A stretch of DNA of 64,000 nt from Methylobacterium marchantiae (GTDB taxonomy: Bacteria > Pseudomonadota > Alphaproteobacteria > Rhizobiales > Beijerinckiaceae). Location of the stretch: positions 1 through 64,000 of the forward strand of contig NZ_BPQT01000030.1 in the NCBI RefSeq assembly GCF_022179405.1, given 5' to 3'. The notes beneath the pieces are model-generated. The model was not told where the DNA came from. It saw only the letters and a program-made list of their open reading frames with translations, and did not search any database. Position numbers and translations under genes: made by a program. Shown in pieces: positions 46,714-57,407 of the stretch (positions are counted from its first letter, which is position 1; each line of letters opens with the position of its first letter).

Positions 46714-47796
46714 ATGCTGTATCTCCTGTCGGACCTGAGTGGCACGCTCTCGCCCCTCAACGTCTTTCGCTACATCACCTTCCGCACCGGCGGCGCGCTG
46801 TTCACGGCGGGCCTGTTCGTGTTCTGGTTCGGGCCGCTGATCATCTCGCTGCTGCGCCTGCGTCAAGGCAAGGGCCAGCCGATCCGCGATGACGGCCCGC
46901 AGACCCACCTGACCAAGCGCGGAACGCCGACCATGGGCGGGCTGATGATCCTGGCCGGCGCCATCGTGGCGATCCTGCTCTGGGCGAATCCCCGCAACCA
47001 CTATGTCTGGATCACCCTGATGGTGACCCTGGGCTTCGGCGCCATCGGGTTCTACGACGATTACCTCAAGGTGACGAAGCAGTCGCACAAGGGTTTCTCG
47101 GGCAAGTTCCGCCTCGGCCTCGAGGCGCTGATCGCGATCACGGCCTGCTACGCGATCTCGTATTTCTCGCCTTCTTCCCTGCAGAACCAGCTCGCCTTCC
47201 CGGTGTTCAAGGACGCGCTCCTGAATCTCGGGTGGTTCTACGTGCTGTTCGCCGGTTTCGTCATCGTCGGCGCCGGCAATGCCGTGAACATCACAGACGG
47301 GCTCGACGGCCTCGCCATCGTGCCGGTGATGATCGCCTGCGGCACCTTCGGCGTCATCGCCTACCTCGTCGGCAACGTCTTCACCGCCGGCTACCTCCAG
47401 GTGAACTACGTCCGCGACACCGGCGAACTCGCCGTCGTTTGCGGCGCGGTGATCGGGGCGGGCCTCGGCTTCCTGTGGTTCAACGCGCCCCCGGCCCAGA
47501 TCTTCATGGGCGATACCGGCTCCCTGGCGCTCGGCGGACTGCTCGGCACCGTGGCGGTCGCCACCAAGCACGAGATCGTCCTCGCCATCGTCGGCGGCCT
47601 GTTCGTCCTGGAGATCATGTCGGTGATCATCCAGGTCGCCTCGTTCAAGCTCACGGGCAAGCGCGTCTTCCGCATGGCGCCGATCCATCACCATTTCGAG
47701 CAGAAGGGCTGGAAGGAGCCGCAGGTCGTGATCCGGTTCTGGATCATCGCCGTGATCCTGGCGCTCGCCGGCCTCGCCACCTTGAAGCTGCGCTGA
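46714..47796 (+). CDS. mraY: Phospho-N-acetylmuramoyl-pentapeptide-transferase
   Basis: 360 aa with ten predicted membrane helices. Diagnostic loops are [15 protein letters not shown] (the catalytic Asp pair), [18 protein letters not shown] and [12 protein letters not shown]. It transfers phospho-MurNAc-pentapeptide to undecaprenyl phosphate, giving lipid I at the inner membrane. A 207-nt gap containing a large palindrome separates it from murD, where the genes normally abut. Confidence 0.96.
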   Translation: MLYLLSDLSGTLSPLNVFRYITFRTGGALFTAGLFVFWFGPLIISLLRLRQGKGQPIRDDGPQTHLTKRGTPTMGGLMILAGAIVAILLWANPRNHYVWITLMVTLGFGAIGFYDDYLKVTKQSHKGFSGKFRLGLEALIAITACYAISYFSPSSLQNQLAFPVFKDALLNLGWFYVLFAGFVIVGAGNAVNITDGLDGLAIVPVMIACGTFGVIAYLVGNVFTAGYLQVNYVRDTGELAVVCGAVIGAGLGFLWFNAPPAQIFMGDTGSLALGGLLGTVAVATKHEIVLAIVGGLFVLEIMSVIIQVASFKLTGKRVFRMAPIHHHFEQKGWKEPQVVIRFWIIAVILALAGLATLKLR

Positions 47797-47840
47797 GCGT
47801 GGTATGAGGACGTGCCGCGCCGTTCGTCCTTCCGACCGAC

Positions 47841-47960
47841 CCACCTCATCCCGAGGCGCCGCAGCGTAGCGGAGGCCTCGAAGCAGCCTGCCAGTCTTCG
47901 CTGCGATGGCTGAATTCCTCCTTCGAGGCCCGCTGAAGCGGGCGCCTCGGGATGAGGTGG
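47841..47960. repeat. Large inverted repeat between mraY and murD
   Basis: The outer 20 nt, CCACCTCATCCCGAGGCGCC (47841-47860), are repeated perfectly in inverse at 47941-47960. The inner parts match again near GGCCTCGAAG (47874-47883) and CTTCGAGGCC (47921-47930), around a loop of about 37 nt. The CTCATCC...GAGGC...CCTCGAAG pattern is that of a palindromic element dispersed in Hyphomicrobiales genomes. A transcript reading through would fold into a stable stem of 30 bp or more. Confidence 0.88.
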
Positions 47961-48003
47961 AGGGAAGGATGGACGATCAGCGCCCGATGAGCTCGAGATT
48001 CGC

Positions 48004-49359
48004 ATGACCCCTGCCACCACCTTTGCCGGCCGCAAGGTCGCCCTGTTCGGCCTCGGCGGCTCCGGCCTCGCCACTTCGCTCTCGCTCCAGGCAGGCGGCG
48101 CCCAGGTGATCGCCTGCGACGACAACCCCGCCAGCATGGCGCGGGCGCAGGAAAGGGGCATCGCCACCGCGGACCTGCGCGGCGCCGACTGGTCCGGCTT
48201 CTCCGCTCTGATCCTGGCACCCGGCGTGCCGCTCACTCATCCTGCGCCGCACTGGACCGTAGACCTCGCCAAGGCGGCGGGAATCGAGATCATCGGCGAC
48301 GTCGAGCTGTTCTGCCGCGAGCGGGCGAAGACCGCCCCCGAGGCCCCTTTCGTCGCCATCACCGGCACCAACGGCAAGTCCACCACCACGGCGCTGATCG
48401 CCCATATCCTCGCGCAGGCTGGCCGCGACGTGCAGATGGGCGGCAATATCGGTACCGCGATCCTGTCGCTGGAGCCGCCATCAGCGGACCGCGTCCACGT
48501 GATCGAGCTGTCGTCGTTCCAGATCGACCTGACGCCGTCGCTGGCGCCGAGCATCGGCGTGCTCCTCAACATCACGCCGGACCATCTCGACCGGCACGGC
48601 ACGATGGAGAACTACGCGGCGATCAAGGAGCGGCTGATCCAGGGTTCGGCTCTCGCCGTGATCGGGGTCGATGACGAGCCGAGCCGTACCATCGCCGCCC
48701 GGCATATGGGTCCCCTCGTGCGCGTCGGTGTCGCCACGCAGGATGCGGACGGGCTCACCGTCCGCGATGCGACCGTCAGGGGACGGTCCGGGGAGGCCAT
48801 CGCCGATGTTTTCGGTATCGGCTCGCTGCGAGGCGCGCATAACTGGCAGAACGCCGCCATCGCCATCGCCGTGGCTCAAGCCCTCGACGTCACCGAAGCG
48901 CAGAGCGATGCCGGACTGAGGACGTTCCCCGGCCTGCCGCACCGGATGGAAGAAGTCGGTCGGCGCGGCCGCGTCCTGTTCGTCAACGATTCCAAGGCGA
49001 CCAACGCCGATTCCACCGAGAAGGCGCTCACCGCCTTCCACGACGTCCACTGGATCCTCGGCGGCAAGCCGAAGGAGGGCGGGATCGAGATGCTGGAGCC
49101 GCTCTTCGGCCGGGTCGCCCATGCCTACCTGATCGGCGCGGCGAGCGACGCCTTCGCGCAGACCCTCGCAGGCAAGGTCGCCCATACCCGCTGCGGCACC
49201 CTCGACGTCGCGACGCACGAGGCCGCGAAGGCCGCGGCTCTGTCGGATGCGCCGGAGCCCGTGGTGCTGCTCTCCCCGGCCTGCGCCTCCTACGATCAGT
49301 TCAAGAGCTTCGAGGATCGCGGCGACCAGTTCCGGGCACTCGTGCGCGGCCTGACCTGA
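48004..49359 (+). CDS. murD: UDP-N-acetylmuramoyl-L-alanine--D-glutamate ligase
   Basis: 451 aa. An N-terminal nucleotide-binding fold ([17 protein letters not shown]) leads to the Mur ligase motif [14 protein letters not shown], then [22 protein letters not shown] and the C-terminal [21 protein letters not shown]. It adds D-glutamate to UDP-MurNAc-L-Ala. It is the last dcw gene here: ftsW, murG and murC do not follow. The D-glutamate it needs links it by pathway to the dgcN-dgcA pair 9 kb away, without physical linkage. Confidence 0.96.
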   Translation: MTPATTFAGRKVALFGLGGSGLATSLSLQAGGAQVIACDDNPASMARAQERGIATADLRGADWSGFSALILAPGVPLTHPAPHWTVDLAKAAGIEIIGDVELFCRERAKTAPEAPFVAITGTNGKSTTTALIAHILAQAGRDVQMGGNIGTAILSLEPPSADRVHVIELSSFQIDLTPSLAPSIGVLLNITPDHLDRHGTMENYAAIKERLIQGSALAVIGVDDEPSRTIAARHMGPLVRVGVATQDADGLTVRDATVRGRSGEAIADVFGIGSLRGAHNWQNAAIAIAVAQALDVTEAQSDAGLRTFPGLPHRMEEVGRRGRVLFVNDSKATNADSTEKALTAFHDVHWILGGKPKEGGIEMLEPLFGRVAHAYLIGAASDAFAQTLAGKVAHTRCGTLDVATHEAAKAAALSDAPEPVVLLSPACASYDQFKSFEDRGDQFRALVRGLT

Positions 49360-49465
49360 GACAAATCCGCGTTTAGGACTTCGCGAAATCTCAATCAATA
49401 CCGCGCTTTGTTGATGGCTGAGGCGGTCCGTCGATCGCCTTCCTCCGGGGATTGGCGCAGAGCGC

Positions 49466-50728
49466 ATGAATTCCATCACCGAAGGTCCTGGATCGCGTTG
49501 GCGCGCTGGGGCCTGGTCGAACGTTCAAGCCATTGGTGTGCTTCGCGGTTTCGCGAGCCTGCTGCATGCGGCATTCATCTTCTTTGCCTGTTTCGCCTTC
49601 AGCGCCGCATCGCCCTACGACATCATCGCGATCCCGACGATCCTGCTCTGGCTCTGCCTCGGCATCCGGCTTTATCGAGGCGCCCTCCCTCTGGCAGTTC
49701 TGCTCGTCTTCTATATCGGCACCATCGTCGTCGCTCTCATGCCGTATCTCGGCGAGCCGGACCCGGTGGCCTGGACGATTCAGCTCGCCTATCTCGCCAT
49801 CACCGCGATCTTCTTCTCGATGCTCTATGCCGACCATTCGCGGGAGCGGGTCGAGCTTGCCCTCAAGGCCTATCTCGCGAGCTGCCTCTTCAGCGCCTCC
49901 CTCGGGATCGTCGGCTATGCCGGGCTGACCGGCTCGGACGAACTGTTCGCACGGTGGGGCCGTGCGGCGGGAAGCTTTCAGGACCCCAATGTCTTCGGAT
50001 CGTTCCTGACCCTCGGCGTCCTGTATCTCCTGCACGGTCTCCTCCTCGGAACGTCGCGCCGGCCTTTGTTCGCCTTCCTCGCTTTGCTGTTCCTGCTCGT
50101 CGGAATTCTGCTGTCGTTCTCACGCGGTTCGTGGGGCGGCTCGATGATGGCCATCGTCGTCATGGTGTCGGCGATCTACAGGACGAGCACGTCTCGGACC
50201 TTGCGCCGCCGCATCGTGTCCTTAAGCCTCCTGGCAGGGCTCGGAGGCGCCGTCGCCATCGGCGGCGTGCTCTCCATCGGAACCATCGGCGAGACCTTCT
50301 CCCAGCGAGCCTCGGTGACTCAGGACTACGACGAGGGCGAGACCGGACGCTTCGGGAACCAGCTTCGCGGCCTCGGGCAGCTGATCGAGGAGCCCATGGG
50401 GATGGGGCCTTTGCGCTGGCGGCGGACCTTCGGTTTGGAGCCGCACAATTCCTACATCGGCAGTTTCGCCAATGGCGGCTGGATCGGTGGCATCACCTTC
50501 ATCTGCCTCGTTCTAGCGACGGCCTTCGTCGGCTTCCGGCTGATGTTCCATGCCTCGCCATTCCAGCGTCATGCCCAGATCGTCTTTCCCGCATTGCTGA
50601 TGTTCTTCTTCCAGGCGGTTCAGATCGACATCGAGAAGTGGCGGCACGTCTACATGATGCTCGGCATGGTCTGGGGGCTGGAGGCGGCGCGCATCCGCTG
50701 GATGGCACACCGGTTGCAGACCGATTGA
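49466..50728 (+). CDS. O-antigen ligase family membrane protein (Wzy/WaaL-like)
   Basis: 420 aa with ten to twelve predicted membrane helices and the Wzy_C core: GSFQDPNVFGSFL, LSFSRGSWGG (the conserved Arg loop), and the later GMGPLRW and LEPHNSYIGSFANGGWIGG region with the conserved His. Such proteins polymerise or ligate surface polysaccharide on the periplasmic face. It follows murD by 106 nt where ftsW would be expected. FtsW also has ten helices, but the sequence here lacks SEDS motifs, so it is not a divergent FtsW. Confidence 0.85.
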   Translation: MNSITEGPGSRWRAGAWSNVQAIGVLRGFASLLHAAFIFFACFAFSAASPYDIIAIPTILLWLCLGIRLYRGALPLAVLLVFYIGTIVVALMPYLGEPDPVAWTIQLAYLAITAIFFSMLYADHSRERVELALKAYLASCLFSASLGIVGYAGLTGSDELFARWGRAAGSFQDPNVFGSFLTLGVLYLLHGLLLGTSRRPLFAFLALLFLLVGILLSFSRGSWGGSMMAIVVMVSAIYRTSTSRTLRRRIVSLSLLAGLGGAVAIGGVLSIGTIGETFSQRASVTQDYDEGETGRFGNQLRGLGQLIEEPMGMGPLRWRRTFGLEPHNSYIGSFANGGWIGGITFICLVLATAFVGFRLMFHASPFQRHAQIVFPALLMFFFQAVQIDIEKWRHVYMMLGMVWGLEAARIRWMAHRLQTD

Positions 50729-50756
50729 AGGCGGATCGTTTTGAAGGCGGATCGTT
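50725..50756. repeat. Perfect 16-bp tandem duplication at the end of the O-antigen ligase gene
   Basis: TTGAAGGCGGATCGTT occurs twice back to back (50725-50740 and 50741-50756), starting at the stop codon of the ligase gene. The sequence decays into GGGCAGG/GAGGGCGG repeats to about 50780. It is a small slippage product in non-coding DNA. Confidence 0.8.
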
Positions 50757-50958
50757 GAGGGCAGGTTGATCGAGGGCGGGTTTGGCACGTTCGCAGTGTT
50801 CGGGAAGCCTCACCTGCCGAGGGATCATGCCCGGAGGGTCGGCCCGAGGTTGAACGAACCGGCAAAAGCCGGTCCGATAAAGCGGATGTTATCCTGCCGG
50901 TCGATACCGATACCGCGTAAGGCTGCCACCGCCCTTCAACGAGGCCCGATCCTTGACC

Positions 50959-53900
50959 ATGCCGTCCCTTGAGGCCGAGCGCGTCGCCGCGCTTCACGAT
51001 CTCGGCATTCTCGATACGCCGCCCGAAGAGCATTTCGAGGCGGTGTCGCGCACGGCCAAGCGTCTCTTCGGCGTGGAGAAGGCCTATGTCGCCTTTATCG
51101 ATTCGGAGCGGCAGTGGATCAAGTCGGAATGCGACCTCGCCGGAAAGGAGATGCCCCGCCAGCAATCCTTCTGTCACCACACCATCGCCGGCGGCGACAT
51201 CCTCGTGGTTCCGGACGCGCGTCTCGATCCTCGCTTTGCCGCAAATCCCCTGGTCACCGCTGCGGACCCGGTCGTGTTCTATGCCGGTGCCCCGCTCTGC
51301 CTCGAATCGGGTCACCGCGTCGGCTCGTTCTGCCTGATTTCCGCGAAGCCGCGCTCCTTCAGCGCGGAGGACGCCGCCGCCCTGAAGGACCTCGCCGCCA
51401 CGGTCACCGCCCATCTGCGTCTCGCCGATGCCCATGTCCGACTGGTTCGCGAGGCCGAGGAGCGGGCGATTCACGAGGCGATGATCGCTAACCAGCGGGA
51501 CGTCCTGCAGCAGCGCCAGGCCGCCCTGGCGAGCGCGCATCATCTGCTCGCCATGGCCGAGGAAGTCGCCGGGGTCGGTCATTGGCGCGTCGGGCTCGCC
51601 GATGGTCAGACCGTCTGGTCGGCCGGGATCTACATGATCGCGGGGCTCGACCCGGCGGGCCCCTCGCCGACCCTCGACGGAGCGATCGCCCTGTATCACC
51701 CCGACGATCGCGACGCCGTCCGCCGCAGCATCGCGGACGCGCTGACGCGCAAGGGTGATTTCGCCTTCGAGGCGAGGATGATGCGCTCCGACGGGCAGGC
51801 CCGCATCATCGTCGTCCGCGGCATCTGCGAACTCGATGCCGAGGGCGAAGCGGTCACTCTGTTCGGTACGGTCGTGGACATGACGGATGCCCGCCAGTCC
51901 GATGCCGCCCTGCTGGAACGGACCAGCCAGTTCCGTCGTCTGGTCGACGCGGTCAGCGATTGCGCCTTCGTCACCCTCGACCGGACCGGTCACGTCTCCA
52001 ACTGGAACAGCGGAGCCGAGCGCATCACGGGCTACAGCGCGAGCGAGGCCATCGGCCGCCATGTCTCGCGGTTCTATACGCGCGCCGGCCTCGATGCCCA
52101 CGCTCCCCGCATCGCCCTCGCCACGGCGGCGTTCGAAGGGCGCCTGAAGTTCGAGTGCTGGCGGGTTCGCCGCGACGGTTCCGAGTTCTTCGCGAGCGTC
52201 GCGATCGACGCCATTCGCGACGAGGCCGGAATCGTCATCGGCTATGCCGAGATCACCCGCGACATCACCGAGCGCCGTGCGGCGGAGCTCGAACTGAAGC
52301 GGAGCGAAGACCGCTACCGGACCCTGTCGGAAGCCTTGCCCGTCCTGGTCTGGACGACCCGTCCTCCGGGAGGCATCGCGACCTACGTGAACCCGGCCTT
52401 CACCGCCTTCTATGGCGATATCGGTCCCGAGCGCGTCGAGCGCACGATGCGCAACCATCCCGAGGACGCCCAGCGCATGGAATTCGCTTGGCGAGATGCC
52501 CATAACAACGGTCGTACCTTTACGGTCGAGGGACGTCTGCGCCGCCACGACGGCGTCTATCGCTGGCACAAGATCGTGATGATCCCGATCCCGGCCCATG
52601 ACGACCGGGCGGCGGATGCCGGAGAATGGCTCGGCACCGCCCTCGACATCGATGACATCATCACCGCCCGTCAGCGGCTGGAAGAGACCACGGACCTGCT
52701 GCGCATTGCGCAGAAGGCCGCCGATGCGGGCACCTGGGACCTCGACCTCTGGACGGACGTCATCACGCTCGGTCCGAAGGCGGTCGGCCTGTTCGGCCTC
52801 ACCGGCGAGAGCGCGCGTGCCATGCCGGTGCAGGATTGGGCCCGCGTCGTTCATCGCGACGATATCGAGGCCGTCCGGGGAGAGGCGCTGCGCGCGATCC
52901 AGAGCCGAACCAACTACGCCGCCGAATACCGCATCCTCGTGGATTCCGAGGAACGTTGGATATCCACCCGCGGACGCGTGCTCTACGACGCCGCCAGCGT
53001 CCCCTATCGCATGGTCGGCCTGCATTTCGACATTACCGAACGGAAGGCGGTGGAGGCCGCGCTGCGGGCGGCGACGGCCGAGGCCGAGCGTGCGAGCGCG
53101 GCCAAGAGCGATTTCCTCGCGGCCATGAGCCATGAGATCCGCACGCCGCTCAACAGCATCCTCGGCTATGCCGACCTGCTGCTGGAGGAGCCGAGCCGGA
53201 CACCGGAGGACAGGCGCCGCCTCGAACTCATCCAGGGATCGGGCACCGCACTTCTCACCGTCGTCAACGACGTCCTCGACTTCTCGAAGATTGAGGCCGG
53301 CCAGTTCACCCTCGAACTCCTGTCCTTCCCCCTGCGCGACCTGATCGAGAACACCGTGGATATTGTTCGCGGCAGCGCCCTCAAGAGTCCGGTGACGATC
53401 CTGTCGCGGCTCGACCCCGCGCTGCCCGCTTTCGCGACGGGCGACGCAAATCGGCTCAGGCAGGTTCTACTCAACCTCCTCAACAACGCGGTCAAGTTCA
53501 CTCCGGCCGGGTCGGTCAGCCTCAACGTCACCCTGTGCGGCGAGGACGCGGCCGGCTCCGTGCTGCGCTTCGAGGTGGTGGATACCGGGATCGGGATCTC
53601 GGCGGATCAGCAGGAGCGCCTGTTCCAGCGCTTCAGCCAGGTCGATTCCTCCATCAGCCGCCGTTTCGGCGGCACCGGCCTGGGCCTCGCGATCTGCCGG
53701 CGCCTCGTCTCGATGATGGGCGGGACGATCGGGGTCACGAGCAGCCCCGGCGAGGGATCGACCTTCTGGTTCATGCTCACGCTGCCGTGTGCCGAGACGA
53801 AGGCGGGTCATGTACGGGCCGAGCCCCGCCCATCGGCGGCAGCGTCCGTCATGGATGACGCCGGGCCGAGGCCGGCGCGGATCCTCGTCGCGGAAGACGT

Positions 53901-54630
53901 GCCGGTGAACCAGACGCTCGCCCGTGCGGTCCTCGAACTCGCCGGACACAGCGTCGATGTGGTCGGCGACGGCGCCGAAGCCGTCGCCGCGATCCGAGCC
54001 ACCGCCGGTGGTCCGCATGCCTACGATCTGGTCCTGATGGATGTGCAGATGCCCGGCATGGACGGGATTGCCGCGACGCGCCTGATCCGGGCCCTGCCTG
54101 CCCCCGCCCGTACGATTCCGATCGTCGCGATGACCGCCAACGTCCTGCCCGAGCAACTGGCGCAACTGACCGCGGCGGGCATGGACGACCACGTCGGCAA
54201 GCCGTTCAAGCGCGACGCGCTCTATGCCACCATCGCTCGCTGGACCCCCCGTTCGATGGCCGCCGATACCCCGCTTCCAGCGGAGGATTCGACGATCCTC
54301 GATCACGCGGTCTTCGATTCGCTGCAGGACATGGTCGGGCAGGAGCGGGCGAGAGCGCTTCTGTCGATGCTCGCCGACGAACTCGTCGACCGGTTCGGGC
54401 AATCCTCGAAAACGGTCGACCTGACCGCGATGGACCGGTCGGAACTGGCCTATGGCGCTCATGTCATGGTGTCGGCCGCGGGGCTCCTCGGCTTCGTCGG
54501 CCTGTCGGATCTGTGTCGCGAGATCGAGGTGGCCTGCCGCAACGACGGCGATCTCGTGCCCCTGATCCGGCGTCTCACGCACGTCCGCGACGGCACGCTC
54601 GGAACGATCAGGACCCTGCAGGCCGCCTGA
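50959..54630 (+). CDS. Multi-PAS hybrid sensor histidine kinase with receiver and Hpt domains
   Basis: 1223 aa from the ATG at 50959; a TTG at 50953 has a slightly better spaced ribosome site. The order is GAF (about 5-165, opening [21 protein letters not shown]), about four PAS/PAC units (about 190-715), HisKA with phospho-acceptor His725 ([20 protein letters not shown]), an ATPase domain ([26 protein letters not shown]), a receiver with Asp1028 ([13 protein letters not shown]) and an Hpt-like end with His1168 ([13 protein letters not shown]). No membrane helix is seen, so it senses a cytoplasmic signal. No partner regulator gene is adjacent, so it is an orphan phosphorelay kinase. Confidence 0.93.
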   Translation: MPSLEAERVAALHDLGILDTPPEEHFEAVSRTAKRLFGVEKAYVAFIDSERQWIKSECDLAGKEMPRQQSFCHHTIAGGDILVVPDARLDPRFAANPLVTAADPVVFYAGAPLCLESGHRVGSFCLISAKPRSFSAEDAAALKDLAATVTAHLRLADAHVRLVREAEERAIHEAMIANQRDVLQQRQAALASAHHLLAMAEEVAGVGHWRVGLADGQTVWSAGIYMIAGLDPAGPSPTLDGAIALYHPDDRDAVRRSIADALTRKGDFAFEARMMRSDGQARIIVVRGICELDAEGEAVTLFGTVVDMTDARQSDAALLERTSQFRRLVDAVSDCAFVTLDRTGHVSNWNSGAERITGYSASEAIGRHVSRFYTRAGLDAHAPRIALATAAFEGRLKFECWRVRRDGSEFFASVAIDAIRDEAGIVIGYAEITRDITERRAAELELKRSEDRYRTLSEALPVLVWTTRPPGGIATYVNPAFTAFYGDIGPERVERTMRNHPEDAQRMEFAWRDAHNNGRTFTVEGRLRRHDGVYRWHKIVMIPIPAHDDRAADAGEWLGTALDIDDIITARQRLEETTDLLRIAQKAADAGTWDLDLWTDVITLGPKAVGLFGLTGESARAMPVQDWARVVHRDDIEAVRGEALRAIQSRTNYAAEYRILVDSEERWISTRGRVLYDAASVPYRMVGLHFDITERKAVEAALRAATAEAERASAAKSDFLAAMSHEIRTPLNSILGYADLLLEEPSRTPEDRRRLELIQGSGTALLTVVNDVLDFSKIEAGQFTLELLSFPLRDLIENTVDIVRGSALKSPVTILSRLDPALPAFATGDANRLRQVLLNLLNNAVKFTPAGSVSLNVTLCGEDAAGSVLRFEVVDTGIGISADQQERLFQRFSQVDSSISRRFGGTGLGLAICRRLVSMMGGTIGVTSSPGEGSTFWFMLTLPCAETKAGHVRAEPRPSAAASVMDDAGPRPARILVAEDVPVNQTLARAVLELAGHSVDVVGDGAEAVAAIRATAGGPHAYDLVLMDVQMPGMDGIAATRLIRALPAPARTIPIVAMTANVLPEQLAQLTAAGMDDHVGKPFKRDALYATIARWTPRSMAADTPLPAEDSTILDHAVFDSLQDMVGQERARALLSMLADELVDRFGQSSKTVDLTAMDRSELAYGAHVMVSAAGLLGFVGLSDLCREIEVACRNDGDLVPLIRRLTHVRDGTLGTIRTLQAA

Positions 54631-54644
54631 CCGTTCCGGCCGCC

Positions 54645-54950
54645 CTAATCGTCTTCGGGCTCGGGCTCTGCCGTCCAGGCCGTTGCGAAGGCGGCGAGCT
54701 GCATCGCATCCTTGAAGGCCATCACCGAGACCTGTCGCTCCGCCGGCATCGCCCCCGGATAGGGTGCGATCAGCACGGTCTCCTCGGACAGGCGCGCACC
54801 GGGAGCCTTTTCGGCGATCCAGGCGTCCGCCTCGGCGCAGAGCCGTGCCGGATCGGAGGGATCGCGCGCGCGGGAATCGGACCGCAGCACGAGGACGTAG
54901 GGGCCGAGGGCGGGATTGCGCTGCTGCAGGCCCTTGATGATGTCGATCAT
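54645..54950 (-). CDS. Small conserved-looking protein of unknown function
   Basis: 101 aa, acidic, predicted alpha/beta. A strand (PYVLVLRSD) and a helix rich in Ala (DPARLCAEADAWIAEKAPG) are followed by SEETVLIAPYPGAMPAERQVSVMAF. No family is recognised. It is convergent with the hybrid kinase gene (14-nt gap), and the type II NADH dehydrogenase gene lies upstream on the same strand. Codon usage and composition look like a real gene. Confidence 0.6.
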   Translation of the reverse strand: MIDIIKGLQQRNPALGPYVLVLRSDSRARDPSDPARLCAEADAWIAEKAPGARLSEETVLIAPYPGAMPAERQVSVMAFKDAMQLAAFATAWTAEPEPEDD

Positions 54951-55013
54951 GGTCGCTTCTCGTAACGGTTCTGCCGGGGGCGACGTACGGCCCCCGGCGA
55001 CATCCGGCTCGCC

Positions 55014-56345
55014 TCAGTGAAGCTTGACCCGCGGCTCGGTCCGCCGGGTGAGCGCGCGGGCCATGGTGTCGAGGCCGGTCTTGATGGTGCCGTGCAGGGC
55101 CTGCTCGTGCATCTTGTAGAGCGAGCGATACATCATCCGCGCGAACAGCCCGGCGATGAACATGTTCTTCCCCTGGATGAACCCCATCAGGTTGCCGACC
55201 GCGGAGTACTCGCCGAGGGAGACCAGCGAGCCGAAATCGCGATACTTGAACGGCTTCAGGGGCTCGCCCGCCATCTTGATCGGGATCTGCTTGACGAGGT
55301 GGCTCGCCTGCTGGTGCGCCGCCTGGGCGCGCGGCGGGATCGGGGTATCCGAACCCTGCTCGACCAGATAGGCGCAATCGCCCATGGCGAAGATGTCGGG
55401 GTCGCGCGTGGTCTGAAGCGTCGGCGTCACCACGAGCTGGTTGTTGCGCGTCGTCTCGAGGCCGCCGATGTCCTGGAGGAACGGCGGCGCCTTCACCCCG
55501 GCCGCCCAGACCACGAGTTCGGAGGGGATGAACCCGCCATCGGCGAGCTGGACGCCGTCGGGACGCACTTCCGTGACCCGCGCCTCGACCCGGACGTCGA
55601 CCCCGATCTTGTTCAGCAGGGCCATCACCTCGGCCGAGAGCCGCGCGGGAACGGCCGGCAGGATGCGGCTTGCCGCCTCGACGAGGGTGATCTTCAGGTC
55701 CTTGGCCGGGTCGATCCTGTCGAGGCCGGTGGAGGCCACGTCGCGGGTGGTGCGATGGAGCTCGGCAGCGAGTTCAGTGCCGGTGGCGCCGGCCCCGATC
55801 ACCGTCACGTGGAGCTGGCCCGGTCGTACCGGTCCGACCTGGGTATGGGCGCGCAGCATGCCGTTGACGAGGCGCTGGTGGAACCGCACCGCCTGGTCCG
55901 GCGTGTCGAGGGCGATCGCATTCTCCTTCACGCCCGGCGTGCCGAAATCGTTGGTGGTCGACCCCACCGCCAGGACGAGCGTGTCGTAGGGAATGGAGCG
56001 CACGGGCGTGACCTCGCGGCCCTCGGCATCGTGGCTCGCGGCGAGCTGGATCGTCCGCGCGGTGCGGTCGAGCCCGGTCATCGAGCCGATGCGATAGCGG
56101 AAATGATGGTTGTGGGCGTGGTGGAGGTAATCCACCGCATGATGGCCCACGTCGAGGCTGCCGGCGGCCACCTCGTGCAGCAGCGGCTTCCAGATATGGG
56201 TGCGGGCCTTGTCCACGAGGGTGACGTGGGCCTTGCCCTTCTTGCCCAACTTGTCGCCGAGCTTGGTCGCGAGCTGGAGCCCCGCCGCGCCTCCACCGAC
56301 GACCACGATGCGGTGAAGGTTGTCCACGCTTTCGCCCGGTACCAT
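55014..56345 (-). CDS. NAD(P)/FAD-dependent oxidoreductase, type II NADH dehydrogenase
   Basis: 443 aa. Two dinucleotide folds: the FAD site IVVVGGGAAGLQLATKLG near the N terminus and the NAD site VTVIGAGATGTELAAELH in the middle, with the family motif IFAMGDCAY and AQAAHQQASHL. A C-terminal membrane-contact region (FRARMMYRSLYKMHEQA-like) is typical of NDH-2. It passes electrons from NADH to quinone at the inner membrane without pumping protons. Start ATGs are close together; 56345 is used. Confidence 0.88.
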   Translation of the reverse strand: MVPGESVDNLHRIVVVGGGAAGLQLATKLGDKLGKKGKAHVTLVDKARTHIWKPLLHEVAAGSLDVGHHAVDYLHHAHNHHFRYRIGSMTGLDRTARTIQLAASHDAEGREVTPVRSIPYDTLVLAVGSTTNDFGTPGVKENAIALDTPDQAVRFHQRLVNGMLRAHTQVGPVRPGQLHVTVIGAGATGTELAAELHRTTRDVASTGLDRIDPAKDLKITLVEAASRILPAVPARLSAEVMALLNKIGVDVRVEARVTEVRPDGVQLADGGFIPSELVVWAAGVKAPPFLQDIGGLETTRNNQLVVTPTLQTTRDPDIFAMGDCAYLVEQGSDTPIPPRAQAAHQQASHLVKQIPIKMAGEPLKPFKYRDFGSLVSLGEYSAVGNLMGFIQGKNMFIAGLFARMMYRSLYKMHEQALHGTIKTGLDTMARALTRRTEPRVKLH

Positions 56346-56576
56346 GCGTCCCTCGTCTTCAGCGTTGAGCGGCAGGCCGTCCGGCCTCTTGTCCGCATGG
56401 GCAATATAGGCAAATTCTCGGCGCGCGGCAGCGCAAGCTGCGCAGATCGGCCATTAATCTCGGGCTGGCCACCCTGACCGGTTCGCATCGGCAAGCCAAC
56501 GCTTCGCCTCGCTCAGGCCCTTGAAGTGTAGCAGGTTTCAGATCGCAAGACCGGCGACCGCTTTTGCTGAACCCGC

Positions 56577-57221
56577 TTAGGCGGGCGCACCCGGCTGGCG
56601 CAGGGGATGCGCCTTGGCGAAGGCCTCCTGCGACAGGCAATCCTCGGCGATCCGCTTCACCGTGGGATAGGGCGCGGTCTCGACGCCGAAGATGGCGGTG
56701 CCGACCCAGAGACTCACGAGACACAGATCCGCATGGCTGATCGCGTCCCCTTGCGCGTAGCGGCCGGTGCCGGGCTCGTTCGCGAGACGGGTCTCCAGGG
56801 TCTTGAGGCCGGTCTCGAACCAATGCCGCACGAAGCCCATCATCTGGTCCTTCGGGATGTCGTAGGCCGACATCAGGTAGGTCCGCACCCGCGGCACGTA
56901 GAGCGGATGGGTATCGCACGCCACCACCTGCGCCAGCGAGCGGGCGCGCGCCCGTGCCTTCGGTTCGCTCGGCAGCAGAGCGGGCTCGGGATGAAGGTCC
57001 TCGAGATAGTCGAGGATGGCCAGCGACTGGGTCAGGGGAGGGCCGTCACCGTCGAACAGGGCCGGCACCGCCGCCTGGGGATTGATCGCGAGGTAATCGG
57101 GCTTGTGCTGGTCGCCGGCATCGAGGTCGAGGAAAATCTCCTCGCAGGCGATGCCCTTGAGGTTGAGGGCGATCCGCACACGGAAAGCGGCGGCCGAGCG
57201 CCAATTGCCGTACATCTTCAT
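56577..57221 (-). CDS. maiA: Maleylacetoacetate isomerase (GST zeta class)
   Basis: 214 aa with an N-terminal thioredoxin-like domain (MKMYGNWRSAAAFRVRIALN, then INPQAAVPAL and TQSLAILDYL) and a C-terminal helical domain (VACDTHPLYVPRVRTYL, HADLCLVSL). This is the pattern of zeta-class glutathione transferases, which isomerise maleylacetoacetate to fumarylacetoacetate in tyrosine breakdown. The SSCSxRVRIAL active-site motif is altered to SAAAFRVRIAL, so the catalytic Ser is Ser9 and the Cys is absent. No other hmg/fah gene is near. Confidence 0.82.
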   Translation of the reverse strand: MKMYGNWRSAAAFRVRIALNLKGIACEEIFLDLDAGDQHKPDYLAINPQAAVPALFDGDGPPLTQSLAILDYLEDLHPEPALLPSEPKARARARSLAQVVACDTHPLYVPRVRTYLMSAYDIPKDQMMGFVRHWFETGLKTLETRLANEPGTGRYAQGDAISHADLCLVSLWVGTAIFGVETAPYPTVKRIAEDCLSQEAFAKAHPLRQPGAPA

Positions 57222-57407
57222 GGCGATACTCTCCCTCGATCATTCTTGGCGCGGACCACACCCGACAACGGCGCCGACCGCAAGTCCCGATCCCGTCAGC
57301 GGCGTTCGGGCGGGCTGGCCATGATCGTGCATTTGGCAGCGGCGGCTCCTTCGCGCATAGACGGCATGGACCGGCCCCGACACCTCTCTCCCACGGGTGA
57401 ATGCGAG

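Noticed and set aside
49466-50728. Multi-helix gene after murD considered as ftsW.
   Set aside because: It carries O-antigen-ligase features (PNVFGSFL, SRGSWGG, EPHNSYIG) and no SEDS-family motifs.
50650-53133. 827-codon minus-strand frame opposite the hybrid kinase.
   Set aside because: Shadow of the kinase gene: the sense frame carries all GAF, PAS and HisKA motifs and this one carries none.
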